Below, in pieces: positions 1 to 15,000 of a stretch of 64,000 nucleotides of DNA. The stretch spans positions 62,001 to 126,000 of the forward strand of contig JAEUIH010000015.1 in NCBI GenBank assembly GCA_016795105.1. The letters run 5' to 3'. Position numbers and translations under genes: made by a program. The stretch's first letter is position 1. Every line of letters begins with the position of its first letter. Origin of the DNA: Planctomyces sp. Its GTDB lineage: Bacteria > Planctomycetota > Planctomycetia > Planctomycetales > Planctomycetaceae. Below the pieces are notes generated by a model, which saw only the letters and a list, made by a program, of their open reading frames with translations, had not been told where the DNA came from and searched no databases.

Positions 1-2
1 AG

Positions 3-3000
3 GGAAATACCCGATTCACGGAAGCACAGATTGTTGGCCTGTCGGAGTCCGAAAACGAATCGAGAGCAGGAGTTCTCATCGACATTGGACCATCAGATGG
101 TACCGGCTACACGCTGGAAGCCAAACACGTCCTGGACTCTGATTTTGCTACGGGACTGGGCATTGTTGCGAAGTTGTCAGCAGAGAACAAAGCAACTGCC
201 GGCGCTGGCGTCACCAGCGAAGACACAAGTCCTGGTTACGTCTCAAAATTCAAAAGTGCAGTCGGCAATGCTTCCGTCAATGGCCTGTTCGGGAAACTGA
301 CCAAATCATATGCCGACAATGTCTCCAAAGCGAACACGGCAGCCGGCAACACAGGCGCCAGCAACAGCGTTTCCGTCGCGGGAGCACTTGCGTTTACTTT
401 CGTCGAACACAATGTCATCACGAACGTCGGCAGTACAGCGGTACTGAAGTCGAACGAAGATCTTGAAGTCAAGGCGCTGATTTCGCAGAAGTATACTCTG
501 GGAGCCGAGAGTAATGCAGAGCCGCAGGAAGGTTCACCGAGTGCTGATACAACGGCCAGTGTGGCGGTAAATATTGGAGTCTTTAAAAATACTGCTCAGG
601 CAACAATTGCTTCGAATGCACAACTGGACGGTCTTCGCGCGACTCGAGTCATCAGCGATGTGAGCTATCCGTTTCTGCAGCGTTTTGACGAGTATCTGCC
701 TTTGAGCTGGGGCGAATTGGTCGACGGCATTCGCAATGACGGGTTGGAAGCCGTAACAAAATACCTCAACACGAACCTCGGATTTAAGGACTCGTTCTTC
801 AATACGTGGGTGGCAAGCACGGCTAAGGGCGAGAAACTCGGAATTGCAGCATCCATCAATGTTGTGACTCTGACAAACGTTTCCGAAGCGGTTGTGAAGT
901 CGGGAGCGAAAATTAATCAGGATGTCAACTGGCACGACAAGGATACGGATCCTGCCGGCAGTGATGTCAATGTCCATCCCAACCAGGCTCAAAACCGAGC
1001 CGACGGAAACGATGGTGATGGAAAGGGTGAGCAGGTCGTCTCGATCGAAGCCACCAACTATCAGCAGACCATCAACATGACCGGGAACTTTAAGTTGCCC
1101 GATCTGAGTCTTGATGTGGTGGATGATCCAGACAAGTCTACCGCTGCACAAAAACGCTATAAGGCAAAGAAGGACTACAGCCTTAATCCAGCTGGTACTG
1201 GAGGTTCGAGTGGAGGGGCTGGAGGCTCAATTTTCATCACAGTGCAGAACAATACCACTCATGCCATCGTTGAAGACGACGTGGAGATCTATAGCGGTGG
1301 CGACGGTGGCTTCAACATGAAGGCTGAAGAAGCACTGCTGAACGTCAACCTCGCTCAGGCCTGGGCGAAAGGGGGAGGCTTTGCTATTGGAGGGACGCTG
1401 ATTTATGCGGGACAGAAGAGTAACACAATAGCACAGTTGAGCAACGAGGCTGAGGTCACTGGTCGCGATGCGAGAATCTACGCGGGTGATTTGACTACTA
1501 ATGTGTCATGGGCCGGAGGGATTGCCAGCGGCGAATCTCTCGGGATGGGAATATCGATCGCGGTCAACGACATTGATCGCACAACACTCGCTCTTATTGG
1601 AGACGAAACGGTTACGGCTGGAACGCCGTTGCGCACTGACACGTCAATCGATGTCACAGACAGTGTTCAGACGCTCGCCCGCGTGAGTGGCGATGTGTGG
1701 TCATTTACGATCGCTGGCGCTCTGGTTGCGGAAGACAAGAAGAAAGATGACACCGCAGCTCAGCCACAGTCTCAGGATCCAACCAAGATTGCCAATGGTT
1801 CGCAAAGTGCAGATCTCAGCAAAGTTACGGACAACAACACTGGCGGATCGGGGACTGGGGTCGGCATCGCCGCAGCAGCTTCCGTCAACATCATCAAAAA
1901 CACAGCGATTTCACGAATCGCGGATGCCGGCAGTATCCACGCCGGGTACGTTTCTGTCAAAGCTGATAACGACACAGGTGTCGTCGCCGCGACCGGTGGC
2001 CTCGCCATTGTCGCCGGAAAAAGCGGAGATACTTCAATCGCACTGGCTGGTGCGTTCAGCGTGAACATCATTACCGCCGATACGATCGCGGAGGTTCAGG
2101 ACACTGAACTGACTTTGACCGGAAATGCTGCCGAATCTCAAAGCCACGTACTGAATGTCAATGCAGTAACGGGCAGCAGCATCTTCGCAATTGCGGCAGG
2201 AGGAGCTGGCAGCATTGCATCTGGAAAACCCAAAGATGGTGGTGCCGGTGGTGGCGGTCAAACTGCTGTTTCTGTTGCCGGCTCGGTTGCTGTCAACTCA
2301 ATTTCCGGTGATACCACATCGGACGTTCTCTACGGATCCGTGACTGTTACGGATGGAGATGTACAGGTCGCAGCCAGCGACGATTCGAGTATTTTCGCGA
2401 TCGCCGGCGGTTTATCTTTGTCCATTGCCACCGGAAAGCAGGGATCGTCAACAGCCGTCTCAGCGGGAATTGCGATTGCAGTGAACCTGCTCGATAGCGA
2501 TGTTTCCGCCGAGATCGAAAACAACACAACGACGTGGATCGACACCGGGGACGGCAGTCTGCTTCTTGAGGCCGTCAATTCTCGTGACATAGGAGCCTAC
2601 ACTCTGGCGGGTGCCGTCAGTGTGGCGTCTGGAACTCAGGGCAATGGGATTGCTGGTGCCGGAGCAGCATCTGGGTCTGTGAATCAGATTTCAGGTGATA
2701 CCATCGCGGCTGTAAGTCATAGCACGGTTGTGGTACCCGATGGATTCACCGTTCGTGCAACCGACGACTCAGAAATTATTTCCGCGGCTGGTGGAATTGC
2801 AGTGTCGGTTGGGTTGTCCGGTAAGGGCAACGGTGGTGCAGGAGCTTTTGGAGCAGCCTTTGCAATTAACAACATCGGACGATCTGCCGACAACAATACC
2901 ATTGAAGCGAAAGTGTCCGATTCCAGCATCACCTCCGGCGGTGCCATCCTGATCTCTGCCAAGTCCGAAGCTGACATTTTCGCGTTAACAATCGGGGCTG

Positions 3001-6000
3001 CAGGAAGTGTATCCAGTTCCGGCAATGGCAGCGCTATTGGGATCAGCCTTGCTGGTTCGTTCACAGTGAACGACATCCATGTCAGTACTCTGGCTCAAGT
3101 CACGAGTGAAAGCACACTCACGACAAAAGCGGGCAGCGCTGCTGGTATCAGCGTTACCGTCTCGGACGATTCGAAAATCAACGCAACGGCTGGCGCGGCC
3201 GCACTTTCGATTGCTCTCAGCCAGAAAACCGCTGTTGCGGCGTCACTCGGTCTTTCTCTGACCGTTAATGAAATTGCGAATACAACGAAAGCCGTTGTTG
3301 AGGATTCAGTGCTCAATTCGGACGGCACAGTGACTGTGAGTGCCACGAGTACTGCGGACATCGACTCAGTCGCATTTGGGATTGGTGTGGCTGTCGCGAT
3401 TAGTGGAAATGCGACTTCGATTTCCGTTGCCGCCACAGGGGCGATCGCATTCAACGAAATTGACAATATCGTTGAAGCCACCATTCAGGACACCTCGGAC
3501 GCTGGTTCAACGACCATTAAGTCTAAAGGAGCACTGAGTGTCACAGCCAGCGATGAATCCACGAGCAACGCGTTCGCTCTGGCCGCCTCTGCAAGCATCG
3601 CAGGAAGCACGTCTGCCAATGGCATTGCAGTAACAGTAGGCCTGGCCCTCGCTCACAATACGATCGACAAAGATGTAAACGCCAGCATTGTCAACGTTTC
3701 CAGCGTCCTTACGGGCGGTGGTGACGTGACAGTGAAAGTTGAAGACAATTCAGAAATCGAAGTCTACTCGTTTGCCGTTGCGGTCGCGGTTGCCGTCAGT
3801 GGTAACATCAGTGTGGCAGTGGCCGGAGGGGCCGCCGAGTCCACCAACATCATTCTCAATCGCAGCAATGCATGGATCAGTAACAGTAATCTCGGAACTG
3901 TCGCGGAGAAGGTGGGCAAAGTCGACCTTGATGTGGACAGCTCCGCGAAGATCGACGCAGTCGTCGGAACGATTTCTGCAGCCGTTGCCCTTGGAAAGAC
4001 AGCCGTGGGTGTGGCAATCGGAATCTCCGTAGCTCGCAACTTCATTGGTTGGGGTATCGATGACAGCGTCACTGGAGACTACGAAACAGAAACCGGCCTG
4101 CCTCAGGGTTCGACCCTTGCAAAGAACCAGAAAGTGAAGATTACAGACGGAGCTCGCAAGGGTGACGTCTACAAGTATCTTGGCAACGACCAGAGTCAGC
4201 CTACAGCCACGGCCAACTCCTCGCAGACAAAGTCCCTGACAAAGAATTCGGATTATGTGTTGATTTCTGACACCTACACGGGCACGACAGCAACCGTAGG
4301 TGCGATCTATAAGTTTGTTGGCGATAATCGCGCCAATGTGGTTCTGGCGAATGAAGATTACACGGATTCAGACAATTGGGAATTGGCCAGCATTGATCTG
4401 CGTATTCAGGACTACTCCGACCGCAGGCTCTGGGAACAGGTCAACCTGGACTCATCACCCGCCGAAGCAGAAGCATGGATTCAGAACAGTTCCATTCAGG
4501 CATCCGGTGATCTGACAATTGACGCAATCACGGATCAGGAAATTGACGCGGTCGTGTTTGCAGGTTCGGTCGCTCTCGCCGGAGGACTGCAGGCAGGTGT
4601 GGGTGTCGCAGGTGCTGGTGTTTACACCGAGAACAAAGCAGAAACCCATATTTCAGCGTACATCGATGGTGATGGCGGAACGGGTATTTCCGCGGCGTCG
4701 CTGGCATTGAAGGCTGACGACACCTCAATCATCACGGCGGATGCCGGCGCTGCGGCGCTGTCTGCTGCGTTTGGCCTGAACGTTGGTGTTTCAATTGCTG
4801 TCGGAATTGCTCTGGCAACGAATGAGATTAATAATGACATCTCCGCCTACATTACAAACGCAGATCAATCAGTAAGTGCAACGACGGGCGGCATTTCAAT
4901 TTCTGCCTCCGAGACAGCTACTATTGACGCATTGTCGCTCGCCGCTTCGATTGCTCTCGGAGCAGGTTCAACCGCCGGAGTCGCCGTCAGTGGCGCCGGC
5001 GCATGGGCTCGAAATGTGATCCTGTCTGATATTAATGCTTACATTCAGAACAGCGAAGTCGACAGCCAAACCTACGTCGATATCGATGCAGCGAACGATG
5101 CATCGATTGATGCCACCATTGTGGCTGCTTCAGTTGCGGTCGCAGGTGGTACAACCGCTGGGGTCGGCGTTTCGATCGGCATTTCCATCGCAGAGAATCG
5201 CATCGGAAAGACGGATGATTCGGCGGAAGTACGCGCATGGATCCAGAATTCCGCAGTGAACGCTAAAACGGGTGCGTTGACTGTAAATGCTGATGGGCTC
5301 CAATCTGTTGATGCTGTTGTATTTGCCGGATCGGTGGCCCTGGCGTTCGCCGGAACCGCCGCTGTGGGACTCAGTGGAGCTGGTGTAGGGGCGACAAATC
5401 TGATCGTCACCGACATTCATGCATTCATCAAGGATGACGACAACAACAGTTCAGCGACGGTCAGCGGAATTCACGCGGCCAGCATCGAAGTCAAAGCGGA
5501 TGACCGATCGACAATTCATGCTGACGCTGCCGCAGCCTCAGTCGCCTTTGCTCTGGGTGGACCAGTGGGCGTCGGTTTGTCAATTGGCGTTTCAAGCGCT
5601 CGAAATGAAATCCGCAACGATGTGGCTGCATGGATCGAAGATGCCGCAGATGTGGAAGCACGAACCGGAAGCATCGTGATCGATGCGGGCGTTGAAGAAG
5701 ATCCCACGGGACTTCCGTCCGACTACAACACCTCTCAAACTGTGGCCCTGAAGAAGGGCGACACCGTCACAGTGGGCAGCGATGTTTATCGATTCCTCGG
5801 TGAAGGCGCCAAGGTTCGTCCTAACTACGAATCGTCGGCCACTGCTGTTTATCTGAAGAATGGCGAACTTGTTAAGGTGCTGGATGGCGAGAATAACGGA
5901 GGTCAGGAAGGATCAATCTACAAGTATCTGGGCACCGATATTGATGCGCCGGCAGACGAAGATGACGACGATCTCGCCGTTGACCTGTCCGAAGAAGATT

Positions 6001-9000
6001 ACTCAGACACCGCATTATGGGAACTTGTCGATGAATTCGATCTCTACGATTCGAACACCGGCGAGGTTGATATCGAAACGGGTGATCTCGTTGAGGTTGT
6101 TCCAGGCTACACCATTTTGTTCAGCAGTGATGACACCGATGTTGATCTTGTGCAGAACAAGGTCTATGTCACCACTGACGATGGATTGGTCTACAAGTAT
6201 GTCGGGACCAGCCGTAACAACGTGGATCTGGATGACGAGGACTACTTCGATACGTCAAAGTGGCAAATCGGTTCACCGACTCAGGATGAATTCGGTGTGG
6301 GCGGGACCTTCTATCGATATCTCGGTGGTGACACCACGGATCTGGATCTTTCCGTTCAGGACTACAAGAATACTGCACTCTGGTCACAGGTCACACGCAA
6401 TCTGAGCGACTCTGTCCAGAACTACAGTACCAACACATCATACTGGACAGAATCTTCGTCGATCGAAGCCCTTTCGCTGGCGATTTCAGTCGGTATTGCA
6501 GTGGGTGGTGTTGCTGGAATTGGAATCAGCGGAGCTGGGGCAGAGGCTACCAACGTCATACTGACGGATGTCAACGCCTATGTATCGGACAGCAAGCTGA
6601 CGGCCGAGAATGGCGATGTCACGATTGAGGCCACGAATACCGCCAGCATTGATGCGTCGGTCGTTACGGTTTCTGCAGCGTTTGGTGCTGGCGGAAAAGC
6701 GGGAGTTGGCGTTTCCCTCGGGGTCGCTGTCGCTCGCAATTATATTGGCTGGGACACAAGTTCTGACCTGATTCCCGACGCGGCGATTGACTTCGCAACC
6801 GGCGATGCTGCCCGAAATCAGTTCACTCGCACGATGCCATTGAACAACGGAGATCTCGTTCGAATTGATGCTGGCGCGAGGGCTGGCGACGTCTATCGCT
6901 ATATAGGCGATACGATTCAGGCTGACTTCAGCACCGATCAGGGAACGAGAACTGTCAGCGAAGGCGATATTGTCTTTGTGGCATCAAATTTCACCCGTGA
7001 CAGCGACGCTGATGGAACTCCGGATGGCAAAATTGGAGGGCTCTATGAGTTCGTTGGCAGCGATGGAAGCCGTAACCTTTCAACTCAGGACTACACGGAC
7101 ACCGACAACTGGGTCTATGTCGGCTCTACATATTTGTCTGAACAGGATTACGGGAACACTGACTACTGGCAGCAGGTCAATCTGGCAAAGACATCAGCCG
7201 AGGTACAGGCCTATGGCGAAAGGTCGAGTATTACGGCCGGTGGCGTCCTGAAGATTGAGTCCACCTCAGACAACACGATTGATGCGGTGGTCGTTGCCGG
7301 ATCAGTCGCATTGAGTGGTGGATTCGTGGGTGTTTCGGTCAGTGGAGCCGGTGTGGGGGCCACGAACCGAATTTCGACACTTGTGCATTCATACCTCGAT
7401 GGTGATGGAGCGGACGGCATCGATGTCGGCAGCCTGTCGATCAAAGCCGAAGATACGTCGCGCATCGATTCCGTTGCCGTCGCAGCATCGCTGGCCGGTG
7501 CTCTTGCTGGCGTTGCCGTTGCTGTATCGATTGGCGCTTCGGTCGCCGAAAATGTTATTACCAACGACGTTTCGACGTTTATTGTCAATGCCAACACGGG
7601 CGTCATCGCTCGCACAGGCGAGATCCGGCTCGAGGCATCGGAATCTGCAAGTGTGGAATCCGACGCAGTCGCCGCTTCCGTCTCTGTTGCGATTGGTGTC
7701 ATCGGTGTTGCACTGAGCGGAGCGGGAGCAGATGCAACGAATCTGGTAGCGAACTCGGTGACCAGTTTCATTGAGGACAGTGCTGTCGCAACCGAGGTTC
7801 CTCAGGACTACACATCAAACCAGCAGATCAATGTCCTGGAAACCGGGAAGCGGGTTCTGATCGTGGATGATTCTACCGGTGCGGACGGATTCCGCGGTAC
7901 TGTCGGCCAGGTCTATGAGTACGTTGGAACCACGACCGGTTCAGCGACTGACCCGGTTGGACTTCGTGGGGAACGATATCTGGATACAAGTCTCTGGCAA
8001 CTGGTCACAGTGGGCAGTAAGAACATTGTGATCGATGCCGCGAACACGTCCAGTATCAGTTCGGTTGTTGGCGCAGTCGCAGTTTCGGCAAGTGTGGGAT
8101 TGATTGCCGCTGCGGGCTCTATTGGCGTTTCGCTGTCGGACAACATTATCGGTACCTTCGAGCAGAAGGCCTTCAATCCTGCAACTCTGGCCTTTGAAGA
8201 CCTGACGTTTCGAAATCAGGCAATGTCATGGATTGAAGATTCTGTGGTCAGTTCGGCCCAGGATCTGTCCGTAACGGCATCCTCTGCAGAGACGATCGAC
8301 TCCGAGGCCTACGCTGGCTCGGCTGCGGTCGCAGTTGGTGTGGGAGCAGCACTTGCCGGAGCCGGTGTTGAAGTCACCAACGTCTTTGACACTTTGACAA
8401 ATGCCTGGATTGAACAATCGGATGCGGCTGCGGGGGGCAATCTCACGGTTCAGGCGACGTCAGACAGTGAACTGGTGAGTTCCTCAGCGAACGGTGTGGC
8501 GATCTCCGTCAGTGTGGGAAGTCTGTCCATTGCAGCATCGCTGGTTGACACGGAGATTACCAATGATGTGCAAGCCTGGATTAGTGGCGACTCCGATGAC
8601 TCTGTCTTTGCGGGTGGAGATCTGATTGTCGATGCTTCCGTGCTGGGTGCCAGAATCCAGGATGTCGGAGCAACAACTGTCGGACTTTCCATTGGGTTGA
8701 TCACTGTCACGGGCGGTGGTCTCGATATTCAGAACACAATCGACAACAATGTATCGAGTACTGTCAGCGGCGACCTGACGATCGTTGTCTCCGGTGATAT
8801 GGAAGTGACGGCCAGTGAGAACGCGTATCTGGAAGCGGATGCTGCGAATGTTTCGCTGGCAATTGGGCTTGGCCTGGCAATTGGCGTGTCGCTGGTCAAG
8901 AACGAGGTGTTGAGTGATATCTCCGCATCAGTTGCGGGAACTTTGTCGAATGCTCTCGCCAATGTGACGGCAGCCAACCTCACTGTGCTGGCTCAGTCAA

Positions 9001-12000
9001 CCGCTGACATTGAGAAGACGGACACTGTCGGTGTGGCAGGTGCCCTTCTGGGGGCGGTTGGAAACCGGGCGGACGCAGACATTAAGACTCAGGTTACTGC
9101 CAACGTTTCAAACGCGGTTGTAACTGTCGCGGGAACAGTCACTGTCAACGCAAACGCAGTGAATTCGGCAGATGCTTACGCCGGTGGCGGGGCCTTTGGA
9201 GGTTTTGCCGCTGGTGCCATGATCGCGGATATCGAAGTGGGCCGAGGAACGAGTGTTGACGAGGTCCGTGCCACCATCGGTGACAACACGACCATTAAGG
9301 CTGATGCACTTGCCGTCAACGCAACGGGAGTGGATACGCTTCGAGCAACGTCGGTCTCCGCGGCTGTCGGTGCGATCAGCATTGCCGGTGCACAATCGGA
9401 TGTAGACAGCGATCAGTCGACACTTGCTTCGATCGGAGAAAATGTTTCTATAACCGTTGGCTCACTCACCATGAGTTCCGTTCAGTCCCAGGACTTTGAT
9501 GCTCAGTCCGACGCTGTGTCATTCGGGCTGGCGGCCGGAACTGGCGCGGGCGTCGACAACGATGTCAACACGCGTGCCAACATTGACATCGGCACCGGCA
9601 GCGGTGGAGGAACTGTAATCACGGCTGACACAATCTATATCACCGTGCTCAACAACTTCGCCAAGGATGAGTACGCTGAAGACAATAACCTGCGATCCGG
9701 TTCGTTCAGCGGCATTTCACTGGACTGGCTCGAAAGCTCCACGACACTGACGACAGAAGCCACTGTGGATATTGGTCCTGGAACCGTGATCACTGCCGTT
9801 GGTACGAATGCGACACCAGGACGAGTGCAGATTGCTGCGGTAAACACAGGAACGGCACTTGACAGCGTCCGAATGGAGTCGTTCTCACTGCTCGGTGCAG
9901 CGCTGACGGTCGGTCGATCCATCATTGATTACACGGGTGATGCCGAAATCAATCTCGATGGTGCCTACATCGAGAACAAGACCGGCGATGTCTCTTTGTC
10001 GACAAGTTCCGAAACTCAGATTCGAGGAACAGCCAGCCTGTTCATTGCTTCAACGCTCTCCGGTGCAGCCGGTGCAGACGTTGATACTGACAACAATGTC
10101 AATAATGTCATTACAATCGACGATTCGACAATCAAGGGGAATGACGTTGACCTGATGTCTGGTCTCACAGCGAATGGCACAGTCAATCTGCTCGACGCAT
10201 CGGCGAATGCGGAGATCTTTGCGATCTCTATGTATCCAAACATAGTCGTGCCGGTTGTGACTGCAGATATCGTGGAAACGAATCAGGTAGACGTTTTGGG
10301 CAGCTCAATCCTGCAGGCTTTGCAGGATGTCAGCCTGCTGACAAATTCCGGAATTGGCGACGATCGGGCATCCACTAGTGGAACCGCTATGTCGCTTTCG
10401 CTGATACCGTATGGATTCCCGGTTCCGGATGGCGCGAATGATGCCGTCAGCAACGTTGTAAACATTGATGCCACGGCGTTGATTGAAGCCGGGTTATACA
10501 ATATGAGCATTGTGCAGGCTCTGCCGGTCACTGTGAATGGCAATGTTGAAGACGACCTGCTGGGTGGCAGCATCCTGGATCGCCTTAACAGCACGAGTGA
10601 TGTTCCGGGTGTTGGGCGACGACTCAGCGATGCTGAACTGGCCGCGATGAGTCCGCCTCTGCCCGCTGGTCTGAAGTACGAATACGCCTGGATCGATGTG
10701 GACGCAATTGAATTTTCGATCAGCAGAGGGACGATCGTTCAGGCCGTCGCGGGTGCAAACCGTGGTGGTATTGTTGGCCACTACTATAAGTATCTTCCCA
10801 GCACCGCGGACGGTCCTGATCGCATTGTGATGGAACACCAGGATTTCAGTGATCGTAAACTCTGGGAAGACCGCGGCGCGGCATTGAACGACAATGATAA
10901 GCTGAAGCCCGTCTATCCAAGTGACGTGACCGTTGCCTTTGCTGCGACTCTGGACAACAAGTTCTATGTCATCAAGCCTGTTGAGCTGCCAACTCCCAAA
11001 GTCAGCTATGTCAATGTCGGCAATCTGCTCCTGGAACAGCGAGAGGAAATTCTCAGTTGGATTATCAGCCACGCCGGAGACACGGAAGCGCTTGCCAGAT
11101 ATCAGGCGCAGCTTGATCAGCTGGACAGAACTCTCGAAGAACTTGGGCTGACGGAATACTTCACGGTTGTCAGAGAAAACGATGTTGTCTTCGATGTTGT
11201 GGGCCAGCGCCGTTATCAATACGAAGGCGACAACGAAGCAATTGTTTTGACGAAGGAAGATTTCAGCGACACGGCTCGCTGGGTACCAGTCAACGGCACC
11301 AGACAATCCGGGGACATCGTCAGTGACAACAAGCTTGGCGAAATGCTGGTCAAGCGTGAACTGGATACACTGTTCCTGAATATCCCCAGCATCTACGCTT
11401 CACCAGGGTCGGTGTATATTGAACGGGAGGACCTGTCCACAACCGATGAAACGGCGGCCCGTACGACATATCAGAACCTTGTGAACGCCGGCCGCATCAT
11501 TGCTCGATCTGGTGCTCAGGTCAGTATCAACAATCAAACGCCATTTACGACCGTCATTAACGATGCCATCATTCGAGACAATAAGCGCGTCGAAATCATT
11601 GATGACGTTTACACCGTGTTTGAACCAGGTAACGTCTGGCTCAATTCTTATAAGTTCACTGACAACTCGAATGCAGCTCCTCCTCAGATCTCAATCACGC
11701 AGGATTCCTTCCCAATCGGATATTACGACTTCGGAAGCAACGCGAGCCTGACCAAAGTGCTGACCAACCTTGATCAGGATATGTACCTGGTTGGCGATGT
11801 AATTAACGAGAATGGAGCACTGTTTGTTGATAACCGTGAAGGCAGCATTATCGTTTCCGGTGAGCTCCGTGCGGGAAGTATTTCAGTTACGGCAATCCGT
11901 GATTTCAATCTCAACACCGAAGGCTGGCTGCACGCTGGCAAAGATCCTCGCCAGTACCTCACCTGGGAAACTCAGCGTGCTTCAGCAGTCACCGATGCAG

Positions 12001-15000
12001 ACAATACCCTTGTTTATTCATCGAGCAGCAATGTAGATGGACTGCGAGATTCCATCATGGCACCCACTGCCCGAATTCTCGCCCAGGGGCGGGTAAGCAT
12101 CAATGCTAGACTCCTCAACGTGAACGGACTGATCCAGAGCGGGGTCGACACGATCACTCTGAATGTTGCCTCAAACTTCCGACCGGCAAATCGAACCGTC
12201 AATCTGACGGACAAAAACGGCGTCGCACAACCGGGGATTAGCTTCGGGTCGGCTAATATTCCCGTTGACGGTTTCTTTGATTCAGCTCGCCAAGCCATTG
12301 TGATCGAAGACATCATCCCAACGGGCGGTGAAATCGTGATTGCCGGTCAGATCCTGAGCACCGGCAACGGCATGTTGCGAGTTGCGAATGGGTACACGAG
12401 CGTCGATATCACGAATGATTCAGGATACGACCTTGTTCTGAATCGAATCGACACCACGACGGATCGCAAGGGCCGGATTACCATCATCGATACCGGTCGG
12501 GGAACTACCGTCCATAAGGATGTCTACGAGGTATCTGCCGGACGTGTCGAATACAAGCACTATACCGGTGTTGAAGCTGATCAGCCGATCAATAGTGATG
12601 GAATCGTCTCAGCAATCAATTACACGCTGCAGTCAACCACTGACGCCGGTCCAGTGACGTCCGGTGTTGAGACAGAGTATGCGACTCGAGAAGGCCTGCA
12701 GTATGTCTGGGTCGAAGGTCAGTCCAAGACAAAGACCACGTATACGGAATACCAGACCAAGAGCTTCAATCTGCTGGGTGATAACTCACTAGCCGACTGG
12801 CTGGTCAAGGATGCGAATATTACTGAAGGCCCGACCATCAACTACACTGATGATCAGCCGTTGCTCGAATCAGAAACGCTGGAAGTCCAGGGGACGTCAC
12901 GAGTGCCAGCGTATGCCAACAACAGTGCTTATTCGATCAAGTATGAACAGATCGGCGATACCAACATCGATGCCGTGAAGAATGTTACGAAAGTCTACGT
13001 AGGTGGGGATGAAAGCAACGGCGAAGGTGGCCAGTGGTATCTGTATGTCGCAGATAATGCCAACATCTACCTGCCAGGACAGACCTATGCATCGAACACC
13101 AGTGTCTGGCAGGTGAGGTCCGTTGAGGACCTCGGTATTATCGTAAATTCTGATCCGGATATCGGGGTTCTGAATCGTGCGCTCAATCAGTACCCTGACA
13201 GCTTTAATGGTACGTCCGTCGATACTGACACCTGGACCGAAGGTGGCGGATGGATGCGTAACAAGACGGTTTATTCGTCAACCACAACCATTGAAGGTCT
13301 GAAGGATGTCTATACATCAACACTGAAAGCAAGTTACCCTATCAGTCTTGACTTTTTGCAGGGACCGACTGCACCGAGAATCAAAGTTCAAACGAAGAGT
13401 AATTTGATTCTTGAGGGCGACATGGAGTCGCCCGAGCATGGGTCAATCAGTCTGTTTTCGAACTTTGGATCGATCACGAGTGCCTCCGGGGTCGCGATCT
13501 ACGGTGCTACACCGCAAATCACTGCCGGCTCTGGCCTCGATGACATTATTTCTCTCAGCATCGAAGGCAATAAGGTTTCTTCCGATGCACAGCACAGCAA
13601 GACTGCCAATCAGGTGACCCTGCGAAAGGGTGAACTCGTTGAGCGAAATGATGGGCTCTACCGATTTACCGGAAACGGAAACGTTGTCGATACCGCTGGT
13701 AACTCAGTCACTGTGGGCTCAGCCGGAGTTCAGGTATTCCTCAACAACCAGACCTACACCGATCAGCGAAACTGGCTCAAGGTAGCCGACGCATCACTGA
13801 ACGCGGAAGCTGGCGGCGATATCACCCTGAATGCTGTTTCACTGAACAACAGCAGCAGCCGATTCAAGATTGGTGAAATCGAGTCTGCAGGGGCCAACGT
13901 TCTGATCAATGCTCCGGATGGAATCTATGCAGGCACTGCCAACTCGTTCATTAAGGGCGAACTTGTAGAACTTGATGCGTTCCGTGGCGCGATTGGAAGC
14001 AGTTCTCTGCTTCTTCGCGTAGACACCGATCTCGACGGAATTGCCTCTACAGGTGGCCTTGCCGCCAGAGCCCGTAACGACATCTTTATTACCGAGGCAA
14101 ACACGACCGGTACTGCCGGCAACCTCAAGCTGGCGGCACCAATTCACTGGAATGCAAACGCATCGATTGAATCTACGTCGGGAGCTGTACATCTGGAGGC
14201 ACAGGCAGGATCGATTATCGACGGCAATGTTGAACTCTTCCGCCCAGCGGACCAGGGAATTGTGTTGACCTATAATGATCTGTCTGATGCTCTCAAGGAA
14301 GACTTCAACAACGGCGTCTTCACTCTGGATTCTGTCAGCTACCCGGTTTCCCCCGGTCTGATGAGGTTCCTGTTCCCGCATACAGAATTCAAGGGACTTG
14401 CGCAGCCAACCTCAACCGTTGAAACACCAAACATCATCGGTGCCAGTGTGACGCTGGTCGCTGGTGGAAGCATGGGAGCAGTGGGTCGTCGATCCGGCAA
14501 AGAATCCCTGAATCTGGCAACGGACTGGTCATTGCTGAGTACCGCTCAGAAGGAGTTGCTCGCAACTGCGACGGCCGAAGACGTAATCGGTGCCCATTAT
14601 GAGTTGTATGTCTACACCGGCAGTACGACTTCCGGAGTTGACCTTAGCAGCGTCAACTTCACCGGCAACTGGCAGAAGATCAACGTCAACTTCGTAACCA
14701 ATCTCGATCGAACCTCGAGTCAGACGGTGGCCATCCGTCGCGATCAGAAGGTACTCGTTCAATACGCTGCAGATGAATTTGGTCTGTATCAGTTCCTTCA
14801 GGGAAGCACCACAACTGACACCAGCATTAACCTCGCTACGGAAACGTTTTCTGATTCGTCACGATGGCAGCGGATTGACTCTGACCACGCGACCGACAAC
14901 ATCGGTACTGTAACGCTCGCTAACGGTGACATTGTTCAGAATAAGCGAGTCATTGAGCGACTGGCGCTGCAATTGTTTGATGATATCGACATTGAGGCAT

